The notes beneath the pieces were generated by a model that saw only the letters and a list, made by a program, of their open reading frames with translations, ran no database searches and was not told the origin of the DNA. The position numbers were made by a program, and so were the translations under genes. From assembly GCA_015075515.1 (NCBI GenBank), contig JABTUE010000002.1:62001-126000 (forward strand): 64,000 bases of DNA. The letters run 5' to 3'. The stretch is from Planctomycetota bacterium. GTDB taxonomy: Bacteria > Planctomycetota > UBA8742 > UBA2392. This document shows positions 34,630-43,655 of this stretch, in pieces. Numbering within the stretch: the stretch's first letter is position 1; each line of letters opens with the position of its first letter.

Positions 34630-37600
34630 ATGGACGCGCCGACGGGCAAAGTCACGCTTGTGTTCACCGACATCGAGGGCAGCACCGCCCTGTGGGAAAA
34701 ACATGGCGACGCCTTTGCGGCCGTGCTGGCGCGCCACAACGACGTGATCCGCGAGGCAGCGGCGCGCTTTGGCGGCTATGAGGTCAAGACCGAGGGCGAC
34801 GCGTTCTTTCTGGCCTTTGCAAACGCCGGCAACGCGGTGAACTTCGCGCTGGCCGCCCAGACGGCCATGACCGGCGTGCGTGCCGGGCCGGATGAAGTGC
34901 GGGTGCGGATCGGCGCCCACACCGGCGAGCCGCTGGTCGAGGTTGACCGGCACGGCCGCGCCGATTACTTCGGGCCGGCGGTCAACCGCGCTGCGCGGAT
35001 TGCCTCGGCAGGGCATGGCGGCCAGACGCTGTTGTCGGCCGCGACCTGGGCCGCCGTGGCCGAGGGCGCGGGCAGGCAGGCGCAGGTGCGCGTGCTGGGC
35101 GAGGTGCGCCTGCGCGGGCTGGAGGAACCCGAACGGCTGTACCAGGTGTCGGCGGAAGCCGCGCGCGAGTTTCCGCCCCTGCGCGGCATCCAGGAAACTC
35201 CGACCAACCTGCCGTCGCAGACCACAACGTTTGTGGGCCGAGGTCGCGAACTGCGCGCCCTGCGCGCGCTGCTGCTGGGCCATGCACCGCGCACCACCGA
35301 CAGCGTCAAGCCGCTGGACACCATGGCGCGCGAACCGGGCGTGCCCGACACCCAGGTGATCACGCGCGCGTCGGCACGCGACCGCGGCGCGCGGCTGATT
35401 ACCCTGACCGGGCCCGGCGGCTGCGGCAAGACGCGTCTGGCCGTAGCCCTGGGCGCCGAAGTGCTGGGCAGCTTCCGCGACGGCGTGTGGTTTGCCGACC
35501 TGTCCGGCGCCACGGACGAAGCCGGGTTGTGCGCCGCTGTCGCGGCGGCCCTGCGCGTGGATCCGGCCCAGGGCCGCGGCAGCCTGGCCCAGCGTCTGGG
35601 CTGGGCGATGGAAGACCGCGAACTGCTGCTGGTGCTGGACACGTTTGAGCATCTGGCGGCCCACGGCGAACTGTTGTCGCAATGGCTGCGCACGGCACCG
35701 CGGCTGAAGCTGGTGGTCACCAGCCGCGAATTGCTGCGTGTGGAGGGCGAGGTTGAGTTCGCCGTCAGCCCCCTGCCCCTGCCGCCTGACACCGTGGCCG
35801 AGGGCACGGGGCGACTGCCGGGCCGCATTTCGGATTCGCCGGCGGTGCAACTGTTTCTTGAACGCGCCGCCCAGGCGCGGCCCGGTTTTGCCCTGACGCC
35901 GCGCAACGCGCCGGCGATTGCCGAAATCGTGCAGCGCCTGGACGGCATTCCCCTGGCGCTGGAACTGGCCGCGGCGCGCCTGCGCGGCATGACGCCCGAA
36001 CAACTGGCCGAACGCCTGCGCGGCGGCATTGACCTGCTTTCCACACGCGGCGGCGGCCGGCGCGCCAACCTGAACGATACCATCGCCTGGAGCTTCGGAC
36101 TGCTGGACGCCTGGGAGCGCACGGCCCTGCTGCAACTGAGCGTGTTCGGCGGGCCGTTCACCCTGGAATCCGCCGAGACCGTGCTGATGTTGGATCAGCC
36201 GCTGGACACCCAGGCCCGCAATGCCGCCGAGCCGCCGCCCGAAACCATGGACGTGGTGTTCTCGCTGCGCGACAAAAGCCTGCTGTCACTCAAGACCGAA
36301 GACGACCGCTATCTGCTGGACATGCTGGGCACCATCCGCGCCTTTGCCTCGACCCAACTGGAGCGCCTGTCCACACCGGAACTGCGCCAGGACCTGCGCC
36401 TGCGCCATGCCGGGCATTTTCTGGCCCACGCGCGAAAACTCCAGGAGCTGCTGGAGTCGCCCATGGGTTCCAGCCTCAAGGAATCCGAGATCTGGGGCAT
36501 TGCCGACATTCTGGCCGCGGCGCGCTGGGCGCTCGGGGCGGGCCGCCACGAACTGGGGTTCAGTCTGGCGCTGGCCGGCGGCGCGATTCTGAGCGCGCGC
36601 TCGCGCTTTCACGACCTGCACCGCCTGGCCGAAGACGCCCTGACCGTGGCCGGCGCCCTGGGCGGGGCCGACGCCATGCTGGCCGACCCGGCCTTGCGCC
36701 CGCTGGCCGCGCCGCTGTGGTCCCTGGCCGCCGCGGCCCGCCAGCGCGCCTTTGACCTGCCCGGTGCCCAGGCCGCGGCAGAACGGGCGGTTGAACTCGC
36801 GCGCAAGAACGGCGACACGCGCACGGAGGCCGAGGCACTCAATGTAGTCGGCATCTGCCACTTCTACCGGCGCGAACAGCATGCCGCGCGCGCGGCCTTT
36901 GAACAGGCGCTGGAACTCAACCGCAAGCGCCGCGACGATCGCGGCGTTGCCCACGCCCTGAGCAACGTGGCCATGACCCAGATGCACGGCGACTACGAAG
37001 CCATGCGGCGGGTGGCCCAGGAGGCCTACGCCATCTACACGCGGCTGGGTGACCGGCGCGGGCAGGCGCGCACGGCCAACACCCTGGGCGTGGCCTATGA
37101 ATGGCTGCACGACCACGACCGGGCCCGCGAACTGTACCAGGACAGCATCCGCCTGAAGCTGCAGCTTGGCGACCTGGCCGGCGCCGCCAACAGCCGCGCC
37201 AATCTGGCATCCATGGACTACCGCGCTTTCCGGTTTGAACAGGCGCTGGAACAGTTTGCCCAGGTGCTGGAACCGATCCGCCAGGGCGGCGATAAGGCCA
37301 ACCTGGCCATGGCGCTGGAAAGCATGGGCACGATCTGCGTGGGTCTGGGCCGCCCCGAGGAAGCGCTGGGTTATCTGGACCGCTGCGCGGCGATCCGCCG
37401 CGAAACCGGCGATACCCGCGCGCTGCTGGACGTGCTTTCGGTCAAGGCCGGCGCCATGACCCTTATGGGCAGCACGCTGGATGCTTGGACGTTGTGCGAA
37501 CAGGCGCTTGAAATCGCGATCAATGGCGGCAACGCGCAGGACGAACTGCTGGCCCGGCTGCGCGCCGCCCAGTGCGGCCGGCCCGAGGACCGCCCCGCCC

Positions 37601-37809
37601 ACACCACACGCGCGCGCGAGCTGCTGCAAAGTGACGCCGTGATCAGCGACGACACCCGGGTGCTGGCCGAAGTTGTGCTGGCCGAACTGGGAAACGACCC
37701 CGCCGAGGCCGAGCGCGTGCGCCGGCACGCTTTTGCACGCGTGTCGTTTTCGTCCAAGATGATGGACTTTCTGTACACCGTGCACCGGCGCATCCGGGCA
37801 AAAGCGTGA
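34630..37809 (+). CDS. Class III adenylate/guanylate cyclase fused to AAA/NB-ARC-like ATPase and TPR repeats
   Basis: 1059 residues from the ATG at 34630 (GGAGTCTGC upstream). Residues 8-150 are a class III cyclase with both metal Asp: D14 in FTDIEGST and D57 in KTEGDAFF, plus VNRAARIA with the transition-state Asn and Arg. A linker (TTFVGRGRELRALRALLLG) leads to a P-loop ATPase with Walker A LTGPGGCGKTRL near residue 260 and LLLVLDTFEHL as Walker B. The C-terminal 450 residues are TPR-like helices. The layout equals that of AfsR-like signalling ATPases with a cyclase in place of the DNA-binding domain. Cytoplasmic. Confidence 0.92.
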   Translation: MDAPTGKVTLVFTDIEGSTALWEKHGDAFAAVLARHNDVIREAAARFGGYEVKTEGDAFFLAFANAGNAVNFALAAQTAMTGVRAGPDEVRVRIGAHTGEPLVEVDRHGRADYFGPAVNRAARIASAGHGGQTLLSAATWAAVAEGAGRQAQVRVLGEVRLRGLEEPERLYQVSAEAAREFPPLRGIQETPTNLPSQTTTFVGRGRELRALRALLLGHAPRTTDSVKPLDTMAREPGVPDTQVITRASARDRGARLITLTGPGGCGKTRLAVALGAEVLGSFRDGVWFADLSGATDEAGLCAAVAAALRVDPAQGRGSLAQRLGWAMEDRELLLVLDTFEHLAAHGELLSQWLRTAPRLKLVVTSRELLRVEGEVEFAVSPLPLPPDTVAEGTGRLPGRISDSPAVQLFLERAAQARPGFALTPRNAPAIAEIVQRLDGIPLALELAAARLRGMTPEQLAERLRGGIDLLSTRGGGRRANLNDTIAWSFGLLDAWERTALLQLSVFGGPFTLESAETVLMLDQPLDTQARNAAEPPPETMDVVFSLRDKSLLSLKTEDDRYLLDMLGTIRAFASTQLERLSTPELRQDLRLRHAGHFLAHARKLQELLESPMGSSLKESEIWGIADILAAARWALGAGRHELGFSLALAGGAILSARSRFHDLHRLAEDALTVAGALGGADAMLADPALRPLAAPLWSLAAAARQRAFDLPGAQAAAERAVELARKNGDTRTEAEALNVVGICHFYRREQHAARAAFEQALELNRKRRDDRGVAHALSNVAMTQMHGDYEAMRRVAQEAYAIYTRLGDRRGQARTANTLGVAYEWLHDHDRARELYQDSIRLKLQLGDLAGAANSRANLASMDYRAFRFEQALEQFAQVLEPIRQGGDKANLAMALESMGTICVGLGRPEEALGYLDRCAAIRRETGDTRALLDVLSVKAGAMTLMGSTLDAWTLCEQALEIAINGGNAQDELLARLRAAQCGRPEDRPAHTTRARELLQSDAVISDDTRVLAEVVLAELGNDPAEAERVRRHAFARVSFSSKMMDFLYTVHRRIRAKA

Positions 37810-37849
37810 AACAACCGGCGGCGCACAAGCGTTGAATTGGTAACCGGTC

Positions 37850-37876
37850 TTGCCTGCCGGCGCCGCGTGCTATACT
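37850..37876 (+). promoter_or_regulatory. Promoter of the 195-residue unknown protein
   Basis: TTGCCT (37850-37855), a short 15-base spacer, and the extended -10 TGCTATACT (TATACT at 37871-37876), the same extended -10 as at 9356-9364 and on the minus strand at 16552-16560. The start GTG at 37898 has its own AGGAG site. Confidence 0.45.
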
Positions 37877-37897
37877 GGCGCGGCATCAGGAGCCGAC

Positions 37898-38485
37898 GTG
37901 AACGCCGACAACTTTCATCTGGGCACACTGATTTCCTCCATGAAGGACTTGCGCCGCATGTCGCTGGGCGACCAGATCCGCCAGGCCCTGCAGGGCGAAA
38001 AGATCGGTCTTGACCCGGCGGCCCTGGCCGAACTGGTGCGCGAGCTGGAAACGGACATTGAAGAACACATTGAACGGCTGGAACGCATCGCCGGGGCCAT
38101 GACCGAACCCGAGCGCCATTACCCCGAACGCATGGAACCCGAACGCCGGGCCGAAGTCGCCTTCAAGGCCGGGTGTGACATCGAAGAAGTGGACAGTATC
38201 TGCGACGCGTTCTCGCGGGCGCGTGAAATCCTGGCCGGGCAGGCCACCGGTGGCGTGATAGACCTGAAACTGCTGTTTTCCAACATCCCGGGCTTTGCCG
38301 GTTTTGAGGTCACGCGCGGCCCCGACGGCGTGCCCAAGGTGCCGGCCCAGATCATTGAAGAAGCGCTGGGCGCGCGCGGTCTGGCGCCGCGCAAGCCGCA
38401 GACAGACACCGACCTGGAAGCCCTGTTTGACCTTGAAAAAACCGCCGCGCCGCGCAACCGGCTGCCCCGCGACTGGAAGCCCTGA
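37898..38485 (+). CDS. Uncharacterised acidic helical protein
   Basis: 195 residues from the GTG at 37898 (AGGAG 6 bases upstream). Mostly charged helix in the first 130 residues (LAELVRELETDIEEHIERLE, REILAGQATGGVIDLKLLF), then a short beta segment (NIPGFAGFEVTRGPDGVPKV) and a disordered tail. No signal, membrane span or motif that I recognise. It stands alone between the cyclase and rpsP. Confidence 0.65.
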   Translation: MNADNFHLGTLISSMKDLRRMSLGDQIRQALQGEKIGLDPAALAELVRELETDIEEHIERLERIAGAMTEPERHYPERMEPERRAEVAFKAGCDIEEVDSICDAFSRAREILAGQATGGVIDLKLLFSNIPGFAGFEVTRGPDGVPKVPAQIIEEALGARGLAPRKPQTDTDLEALFDLEKTAAPRNRLPRDWKP

Positions 38486-38568
38486 CCATCCCTTGCCAGC
38501 AACCGTTGCCGCAAGTACCCTTTCGCCCCCGCGCGCGGGTAACGCGCGGCGCAATGGAGATTCCACGG

Positions 38569-38862
38569 ATGGTCACGCTTCGTTTTTCCCGTACCGGCCG
38601 CAAGCATATCCGCCGTTTCCGCCTGGTCGCCACCGATCACCGCATGCCCCGCGACGGGCGCTATCTTGAAGTTCTGGGTCACTACGACCCCACCGAGCCC
38701 GCCCAGGAAAAGAAGCTGGTGTTCCGCAAGGACCGCGTGGAATACTGGCTGGGCAAGGGCGCTCAACCCTCAAACACCGTATGGACCCTGCTGCGCAAGC
38801 ACGGCATCAACAAGGCCACCGCGCGCGAATTGCGCAAAAAGGCCTCCGCGCCGCAGGCGTGA
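38569..38862 (+). CDS. rpsP: 30S ribosomal protein S16
   Basis: 97 residues starting MVTLRFSRTGRKHIRRFRLV. The S16 signature is present in the N-terminal strand and in DGRYLEVLGHYDP, followed by RKDRVEYWLGKGAQPSNTVW, the conserved GAQ-S-TV segment. A GGAG lies 9 bases before the ATG; an ATG five codons earlier is possible. The common rpsP-rimM-trmD-rplS operon is not seen here: the next gene, whose ATG overlaps the rpsP stop by one base, is a lipoprotein. Confidence 0.96.
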   Translation: MVTLRFSRTGRKHIRRFRLVATDHRMPRDGRYLEVLGHYDPTEPAQEKKLVFRKDRVEYWLGKGAQPSNTVWTLLRKHGINKATARELRKKASAPQA

Positions 38863-39773
38863 TGCTGGCGATATCCGCGATGCTGCCGGGCTGCATTGAG
38901 CCGCCAAACCGCAACCAGCAGCGTGACGAAGAAATGGCCCGCGATTCGGAAATGCTGCGTCCCGAGCCGCGCACCCCCGTAGACGCCGCGCGACGCCAGC
39001 CCGAAGACCCCCCGCCGCCCGAACTCCACCAGGACGTCAGGCGGCTTTCCTCAGACATCAAGCTGGAACGCATCCAGGCGGACAACCGGCTGCGCCAGGC
39101 CGGGGCCGACGGCGTGATGGCCGCGGTTGATTTTCTGGGCCGGGCGAACGAACCCGCCGCCGCGCTGGTCGAGACCATGAACTTTCTGATCCGCACCGAA
39201 GTTGACGCGCTCAAGCCTGAACAGGTTTCGGCGCTGCGGGCGGCTCTGGCCGCGCGGCTGGGTCACGCCACGCCGGTCGTGCGCGCCACCGCCGCGCGCG
39301 CGCTGCAGGTTATCGGGCCCGGCGCCCAGCGCACGACGTTTCTGCGCGCGATTGCCGACCCTGAGCGCCGCGTGCGCTGGGCCGTGGTGCGGCGCTTTGG
39401 TGAATTTGCCGACGAAGTGGACCGCCCCCAGATGCTGATTCTGCTGGCGTTTCTGGCCGGCGGCAGCGAAACCGAGTTCGCGCGTCTGGACCGCAACAAC
39501 GACGGAACCCTGGACCGCCACGAGTTTCTGCGCGGCGAAGACGAATTCGCCCGCCTTGACCGCGACCGCAGCGGCGGCATTGACCGCGCCGAATGGCTCA
39601 GCCCCGTTGACTCGGCCGTTCGCGCCGACGTCTACACCGTGCTGCTGCGACTGCACGAAAAACTTACCCCCGACCAGCGCCCGATTGTGTACAACCCCTG
39701 GGCACCGGCCGGACACCAACAGGATGCCGTTACCGCCTGGCAGCGCTGGGTTGATGCGCTGCCTCGCAAATAG
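38862..39773 (+). CDS. Lipoprotein with HEAT-like repeats and two EF-hands
   Basis: 303 residues; the ATG shares one base with the rpsP stop (TGATG). MLAISAMLPGCIEPP is a very short lipoprotein-type signal without the usual basic start. Residues 95-200 contain HEAT-like helices (RLGHATPVVRATAARALQVI, PERRVRWAVVRRFGEFADEV). Two EF-hand calcium loops follow: DRNNDGTLDRHE and DRDRSGGIDRAE, each with acidic residues at positions 1, 3/5, 9 and 12. EF-hand proteins outside the cytoplasm are common in Planctomycetes-like genomes. Probably a calcium-responsive envelope protein; partner unknown. Confidence 0.75.
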   Translation: MLAISAMLPGCIEPPNRNQQRDEEMARDSEMLRPEPRTPVDAARRQPEDPPPPELHQDVRRLSSDIKLERIQADNRLRQAGADGVMAAVDFLGRANEPAAALVETMNFLIRTEVDALKPEQVSALRAALAARLGHATPVVRATAARALQVIGPGAQRTTFLRAIADPERRVRWAVVRRFGEFADEVDRPQMLILLAFLAGGSETEFARLDRNNDGTLDRHEFLRGEDEFARLDRDRSGGIDRAEWLSPVDSAVRADVYTVLLRLHEKLTPDQRPIVYNPWAPAGHQQDAVTAWQRWVDALPRK

Positions 39774-39793
39774 ACCGACGCCAAAGGAACTCG

Positions 39794-40675
39794 ATGCCCA
39801 CGCTGCGTGAACTCCAGAGCAAAGCCAAAAAACTGCTGGCCGCCTGGCGCAAGGAAGCCGCCGACCTGCTCAAGAAAGACCGGCGCAGCCCGGTCTCACA
39901 CCTGTGCATGAGCATTCTCATGCGCAACAACAGCATTACCAACGCCCGCCAGGCCGAGGCCGCGCTGCGCAAGCGGTTTGTAGACTGGAACGAAATCCGC
40001 GTCAGCCCGATCGCCGAAGTTCAGGCAGTGCTGGAAGAATGCGGCACCGCCGGCGCCGAGCCCAAGGCCTATGCCCTGCGCCGTTTTCTGCGCGACGTGT
40101 TCAGCAAATACACCAAGACCAACCTGTACTTCGACCTGATGGACATCCCCGAGGTCGTGCCCGTACCGCTGAACCCCGACGGCACGCCCGCGACCCCGGC
40201 CGCCAGCAGCAGCAGCGGCGACGATGACGACGAAGAGGAAGAGGCCGTGTCACGAGAAAGCGGCCTGCCGCCGCACCCGTCCATTCCCGGCTTTGTGGAC
40301 ATGAACAAGATTATCGAACAGCCGGTGCCGCTGGACCCCAAACTGATCACCGAAAAGAACGGCATTCACGTGGCCGGCATCGCCTGGGACGACGCCGAAC
40401 GCGGCCCGTTTGGCGCCCTGTGGCGCGTGGCGCTGGTCAGCGGGCTGGTCGAGCCGCAACTTTCGGCCACCGGGGCGCTGGGCAAGCTGCGCACCGTCGC
40501 CCCGGAAAAGGAACGTGACCAGTTCGCGTACTTCGCCATTCTGCATGCCCAGCAGAACTGGCCCGCCATCAGCAGCAAAAGCGACCAGATGCGCGCCAAA
40601 TACAAGAAGAAGGACGAAGACGAAGAAGAAGTGCCCGAAGAGGCCAAACGCCAGAAAGCCAAAGCCGGCAAGTAG
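39794..40675 (+). CDS. Divergent HhH-GPD/endonuclease III-like protein, incomplete fold
   Basis: 293 residues, ribosome site AAAGGAAC. Residues 33-105 resemble the first half of endonuclease III-type DNA glycosylases: [20 protein letters not shown], then [17 protein letters not shown] and a helix around [15 protein letters not shown]. The part that should carry the LPGVGxKTA hairpin, catalytic Lys and Asp, and the 4Fe-4S Cys cluster is absent; instead there is an acidic low-complexity stretch (DDDDEEEEA, residues 143-151) and an unrelated C-terminal domain with a Lys/Glu tail. So DNA-glycosylase activity is unlikely; it may bind DNA or be repurposed. The similarity is by eye. Confidence 0.55.
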   Translation: MPTLRELQSKAKKLLAAWRKEAADLLKKDRRSPVSHLCMSILMRNNSITNARQAEAALRKRFVDWNEIRVSPIAEVQAVLEECGTAGAEPKAYALRRFLRDVFSKYTKTNLYFDLMDIPEVVPVPLNPDGTPATPAASSSSGDDDDEEEEAVSRESGLPPHPSIPGFVDMNKIIEQPVPLDPKLITEKNGIHVAGIAWDDAERGPFGALWRVALVSGLVEPQLSATGALGKLRTVAPEKERDQFAYFAILHAQQNWPAISSKSDQMRAKYKKKDEDEEEVPEEAKRQKAKAGK

Positions 40676-40710
40676 CACACGTTCGACGACAAACCAACCC
40701 GGAACCATCC

Positions 40711-41643
40711 ATGTCCATTTTCGTCAACAAGGCCACGCGCGTGATCTGCCAGGGCATCACCGGCAACCACGGCGCGTTTCACAGCGCGCGCTGCATTGAA
40801 TACGGCACCAACTTTGTCGGCGGTGTAACGCCCGGCAAGGGCGGCCAGGTGTTCGACAAAGACCCGGCGGGCAACATCATCAAGCGCCCCGACGGCAGCC
40901 AGGCGATCCTGCCCATCTTCAATACCGTGGCCGAGGCCGTGGATCAGGTGGGCGCCGACGCCAGCATGATTTTTGTGCCGCCGGCACTGGCCGCCGACGC
41001 GATTCTGGAAGCCGCCGACGCCGGCGTGAAGCTGGCCATCTGCATCACCGAGGGCATCCCGGTGATGGACATGGTTCGCGTGCGAAAACTGCTGCGCGAA
41101 AAATACCCCAACACCCGCCTGATCGGCCCCAACTGCCCGGGCGTGATCACGCCCGGCGAGTGCAAGATCGGTATCATGCCCGGCCACATCCACAAACCCG
41201 GCGCCATCGGCATTGTCAGCCGCAGCGGGACACTAACGTATGAAGCCGTGCACCAGGTGACCAACGCCGGCCTGGGCCAGAGCACCTGCGTCGGCATCGG
41301 CGGCGACCCGGTCAATGGCACGAACTTCATTGACGTGCTGGCGGCCTTCAACGCCGACCCGAAAACCGAGGCCGTGATCATGATCGGCGAAATCGGCGGC
41401 AGCGCCGAAGAAGACGCCGCGCGCTGGATCGCCCGCAACATGCACAAGCCGGTGGCCGCGTTCATCGCCGGCCGCACCGCGCCGCCGGGCAAGCGCATGG
41501 GCCACGCCGGCGCGATCATCAGCGGCGGCAAGGGCACAGCCGAAGAAAAAATCAAAACCCTGCGCGAGTGCGGCATCACCGTGGCCGAAAGCCCCGCCGA
41601 CCTGGCCAAGGCCCTGCTTGAAGCGGTGGGCGCCAGGCGCTGA
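40711..41643 (+). CDS. sucD: Succinyl-CoA synthetase alpha subunit
   Basis: 310 residues. N-terminal CoA-binding Rossmann domain begins [20 protein letters not shown] with the G-x-TG-x-x-G type loop, then [20 protein letters not shown]. The phospho-histidine is in [20 protein letters not shown]. It makes succinyl-CoA with ATP or GTP in the TCA cycle together with SucC. The beta-subunit gene sucC, usually upstream, is not present. A strong terminator follows. Confidence 0.96.
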   Translation: MSIFVNKATRVICQGITGNHGAFHSARCIEYGTNFVGGVTPGKGGQVFDKDPAGNIIKRPDGSQAILPIFNTVAEAVDQVGADASMIFVPPALAADAILEAADAGVKLAICITEGIPVMDMVRVRKLLREKYPNTRLIGPNCPGVITPGECKIGIMPGHIHKPGAIGIVSRSGTLTYEAVHQVTNAGLGQSTCVGIGGDPVNGTNFIDVLAAFNADPKTEAVIMIGEIGGSAEEDAARWIARNMHKPVAAFIAGRTAPPGKRMGHAGAIISGGKGTAEEKIKTLRECGITVAESPADLAKALLEAVGARR

Positions 41644-41662
41644 GCCGATTCAACAACCGGAC

Positions 41663-41697
41663 AATGGCACAGGCACTTCGGCCTGTGCCATTTTTTT
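41663..41697 (+). terminator. Strong intrinsic terminator after sucD
   Basis: A 12-bp perfect stem AATGGCACAGGC/GCCTGTGCCATT with loop ACTTCG, followed directly by a run of T. Classic rho-independent terminator. Confidence 0.92.
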
Positions 41698-41704
41698 CTG
41701 GTGA

Positions 41705-41735
41705 TTCCAACGCGGCGTGTCACGGCACGTTTCAT
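41705..41735 (+). promoter_or_regulatory. Upstream element shared with the next paralogue (copy A)
   Basis: A 31-base sequence beginning TTCCAACGCGG and ending CGTTTCAT, 40 bases upstream of the ATG at 41776. It matches copy B (42635-42665) at 25 of 31 positions. Role unknown; a promoter for an alternative sigma factor or an activator site is possible. Confidence 0.5.
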
Positions 41736-41775
41736 CGGCTGTGGCACTTCTCCAACCCATGAAAGGACACCCACC

Positions 41776-42588
41776 ATGCGTCTGATCGTCCCTGCCCTTC
41801 TGCTGGCGCTGTTTGCCGCCCCCGCCATGGCCCAGAAAACCGCCCTGCTCAGCACCACCCGCGACGACAAGGGCGTTGTCACCTGGAAACTGGCCTACAG
41901 CGGCGACATCGAACTTTCCCAGGTTCTTGACACCTACGCCGACTCGCGCGCCATGCGCGTGCAGTACGACCCGCGCAAGATGCCCGGCACTCTGCGTGTC
42001 AGCGTGCCCGGCAACGGCATGGAACTGCGCGGCGAACAGATTGACCTGTTCGTCCAGGGCATGCTGGGCGAATACCGCATGATTCTGTCCGGCATCGGCA
42101 CCGACACCGGCACGATCGTGGCCATGGCCGAAGGCAGCACCGTGGCCCGCACGGTAGACGCCGCCGCGCTGGCCAAAGCCAACGCCGCCGAATGGGTCAA
42201 CTGCATTTACAACCCGGTGTACCTGGATTCCAACTCGCTGCGCGGCGCGCTGCAGAATCTGGTCTCGCGCGCCGGCGGCCAGATTCAGCCCACCGCAACC
42301 GGCGGGCTGATCATCTCCGACCGCTGCGACCGCGTGCGAGAGATCTACAAGGCCGCACAGGGCATGGACAAACCGGGCCCCTACGCCAAGGTGCCGCGGC
42401 GTTATGACCTGGCCGACGGCATTGAGCCCGCCGACGCCAAGCGCGTGATCGAGGAACTGTTCAGCAAACCCGAAGCCCGCGAGGCCAGCGTCGAGGTCAG
42501 CATCCTGGGCGGCAAACGCGCCATCATCATCCGTGCCCGTGTCAGCGACCACGAACAGATTTCCAAGGCCCTCGAACTGCTGAAATAG
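41776..42588 (+). CDS. Secreted protein with three secretin-N-domain-like modules
   Basis: 270 residues. [19 protein letters not shown] is a signal peptide. A first module (about residues 35-110, [20 protein letters not shown]) resembles the N0 domain of GspD-type secretins. The second (residues 140-205, [20 protein letters not shown] with [16 protein letters not shown]) and third (residues 208-270, ending [20 protein letters not shown]) follow the N1 pattern of a helix pair and a strand before a regularly spaced helix. No secretin barrel follows. It is the first of three tandem genes of this type and has its own terminator. Confidence 0.7.
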   Translation: MRLIVPALLLALFAAPAMAQKTALLSTTRDDKGVVTWKLAYSGDIELSQVLDTYADSRAMRVQYDPRKMPGTLRVSVPGNGMELRGEQIDLFVQGMLGEYRMILSGIGTDTGTIVAMAEGSTVARTVDAAALAKANAAEWVNCIYNPVYLDSNSLRGALQNLVSRAGGQIQPTATGGLIISDRCDRVREIYKAAQGMDKPGPYAKVPRRYDLADGIEPADAKRVIEELFSKPEAREASVEVSILGGKRAIIIRARVSDHEQISKALELLK

Positions 42589-42601
42589 CCCGCCGGCTCG
42601 C

Positions 42602-42634
42602 AAACGACGCCGCGCGAACGCGGCGTCGTTTCCT
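42602..42634 (+). terminator. Intrinsic terminator after the first secretin-N-like gene
   Basis: A 13-bp perfect stem AAACGACGCCGCG/CGCGGCGTCGTTT with tetraloop CGAA, followed by TCCTTT. Confidence 0.85.
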
Positions 42635-42665
42635 TTCCAACGCGGGGCTGCGCGGCGCGTTTCAT
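42635..42665 (+). promoter_or_regulatory. Upstream element shared with the previous paralogue (copy B)
   Basis: The same 31-base element as at 41705-41735 (25 of 31 identical), starting TTCCAACGCGG and ending GCGCGTTTCAT, 24 bases before the ATG at 42690 and immediately after the terminator. So the second gene has its own start signal. Confidence 0.5.
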
Positions 42666-42689
42666 GTTTAGTCCGCACCGGAGCCGCCC

Positions 42690-43613
42690 ATGAGCCGCCT
42701 GTTCGCCGCGTTGCTTGTGCTTGCCCTGTCCGTCGCGGTCAGCGCCACGCTGGCCCAGCCTCAGCCCGAGCCGCCTCCCGTGCGCTTTCCGTTCGGGCCC
42801 GGCCAGACTAACGTGCCGTTTGAACTGGTCCAGCAGGACGGCAAGACCGCCTGGAAGGTCAGCGGCAAGGGCAACGTGCGTGTCGAGGATCTGGTCGGCG
42901 GTCTGGCCTCGGCCCAGGGCCTGCGCGTCAGTTACAGCATGGCGGCGGCCGGGCGGCTGCGCGACAGCCTGCCCTATGTCGGGCCTGACGCGGGGGTGGT
43001 GATACCGCACGCCGAACTGACCGAGTTTGCTTCGGATCTGCTTTCTTCAGCCGGATTGACCATCGTCGGCGCCAGCACCGGCAAGGCCCGCGTTGTCCGT
43101 ATTGAAGAAGCCGCCGGGCACGCGCTGTACGTGACGGAGCCTGAACTGGAAAAACTGCCCGCCGGTGAATGGGTCATGGTGCGCGGCGCGCCGCGGTACG
43201 CCAGCGTGGAAACCATCGCCATGGTGGCCCAGGCACGCACACGCGCCGACGGCGGCGTGCAGTTGCGCGTGGAAACCGGAGCGTTTGTCGTGACCGGCAT
43301 GGCCGGCCCGGTACGCACCATGCTGCGGCTGATCCGCGACGCCGACGTACCGGGCGCGGGCGACGACGGCAAACTGGTGCGCGTGTACGACCTGCCGGGC
43401 AGCACCAAGGCCGCCGACGCGGTGCTGGTGATCCGGGCGCTGTTTGACGACCCCGGCCAGAGCGTGCATAACGTCGAGAAAAACGTGGTGATCCAGGCCA
43501 AGGGCGCCTCGCGCGTGAACGCAGCCGCCCTGCCCACCAATAATCGGGTTGTGGTTCGCGCCACCGGCGCCGATCACGCCCTGGTGCAGGCGGTGATTGA
43601 CGCCATGAAGTAG
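42690..43613 (+). CDS. Secreted protein with secretin-N-domain-like modules, second of three
   Basis: 307 residues with signal peptide MSRLFAALLVLALSVAVSAT. After a Pro-rich segment, the first module (residues 55-130) has VRVEDLVGGLASAQGLRVSY, again like N0. A middle module (about 155-225, ending LRVETGAFVVTGMAGPVRTM) follows. The last module (230-307) ends NNRVVVRATGADHALVQAVI, which fits the secretin N1 consensus of a strand and a helix. Ribosome site GGAGCCGCCC. It is clearly built like the preceding protein but the sequences are far apart. Confidence 0.65.
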   Translation: MSRLFAALLVLALSVAVSATLAQPQPEPPPVRFPFGPGQTNVPFELVQQDGKTAWKVSGKGNVRVEDLVGGLASAQGLRVSYSMAAAGRLRDSLPYVGPDAGVVIPHAELTEFASDLLSSAGLTIVGASTGKARVVRIEEAAGHALYVTEPELEKLPAGEWVMVRGAPRYASVETIAMVAQARTRADGGVQLRVETGAFVVTGMAGPVRTMLRLIRDADVPGAGDDGKLVRVYDLPGSTKAADAVLVIRALFDDPGQSVHNVEKNVVIQAKGASRVNAAALPTNNRVVVRATGADHALVQAVIDAMK

Positions 43614-43655
43614 CACTTTGCGCGCGCGGCGCGTAAAACGGCGGCGGAGGATCCC

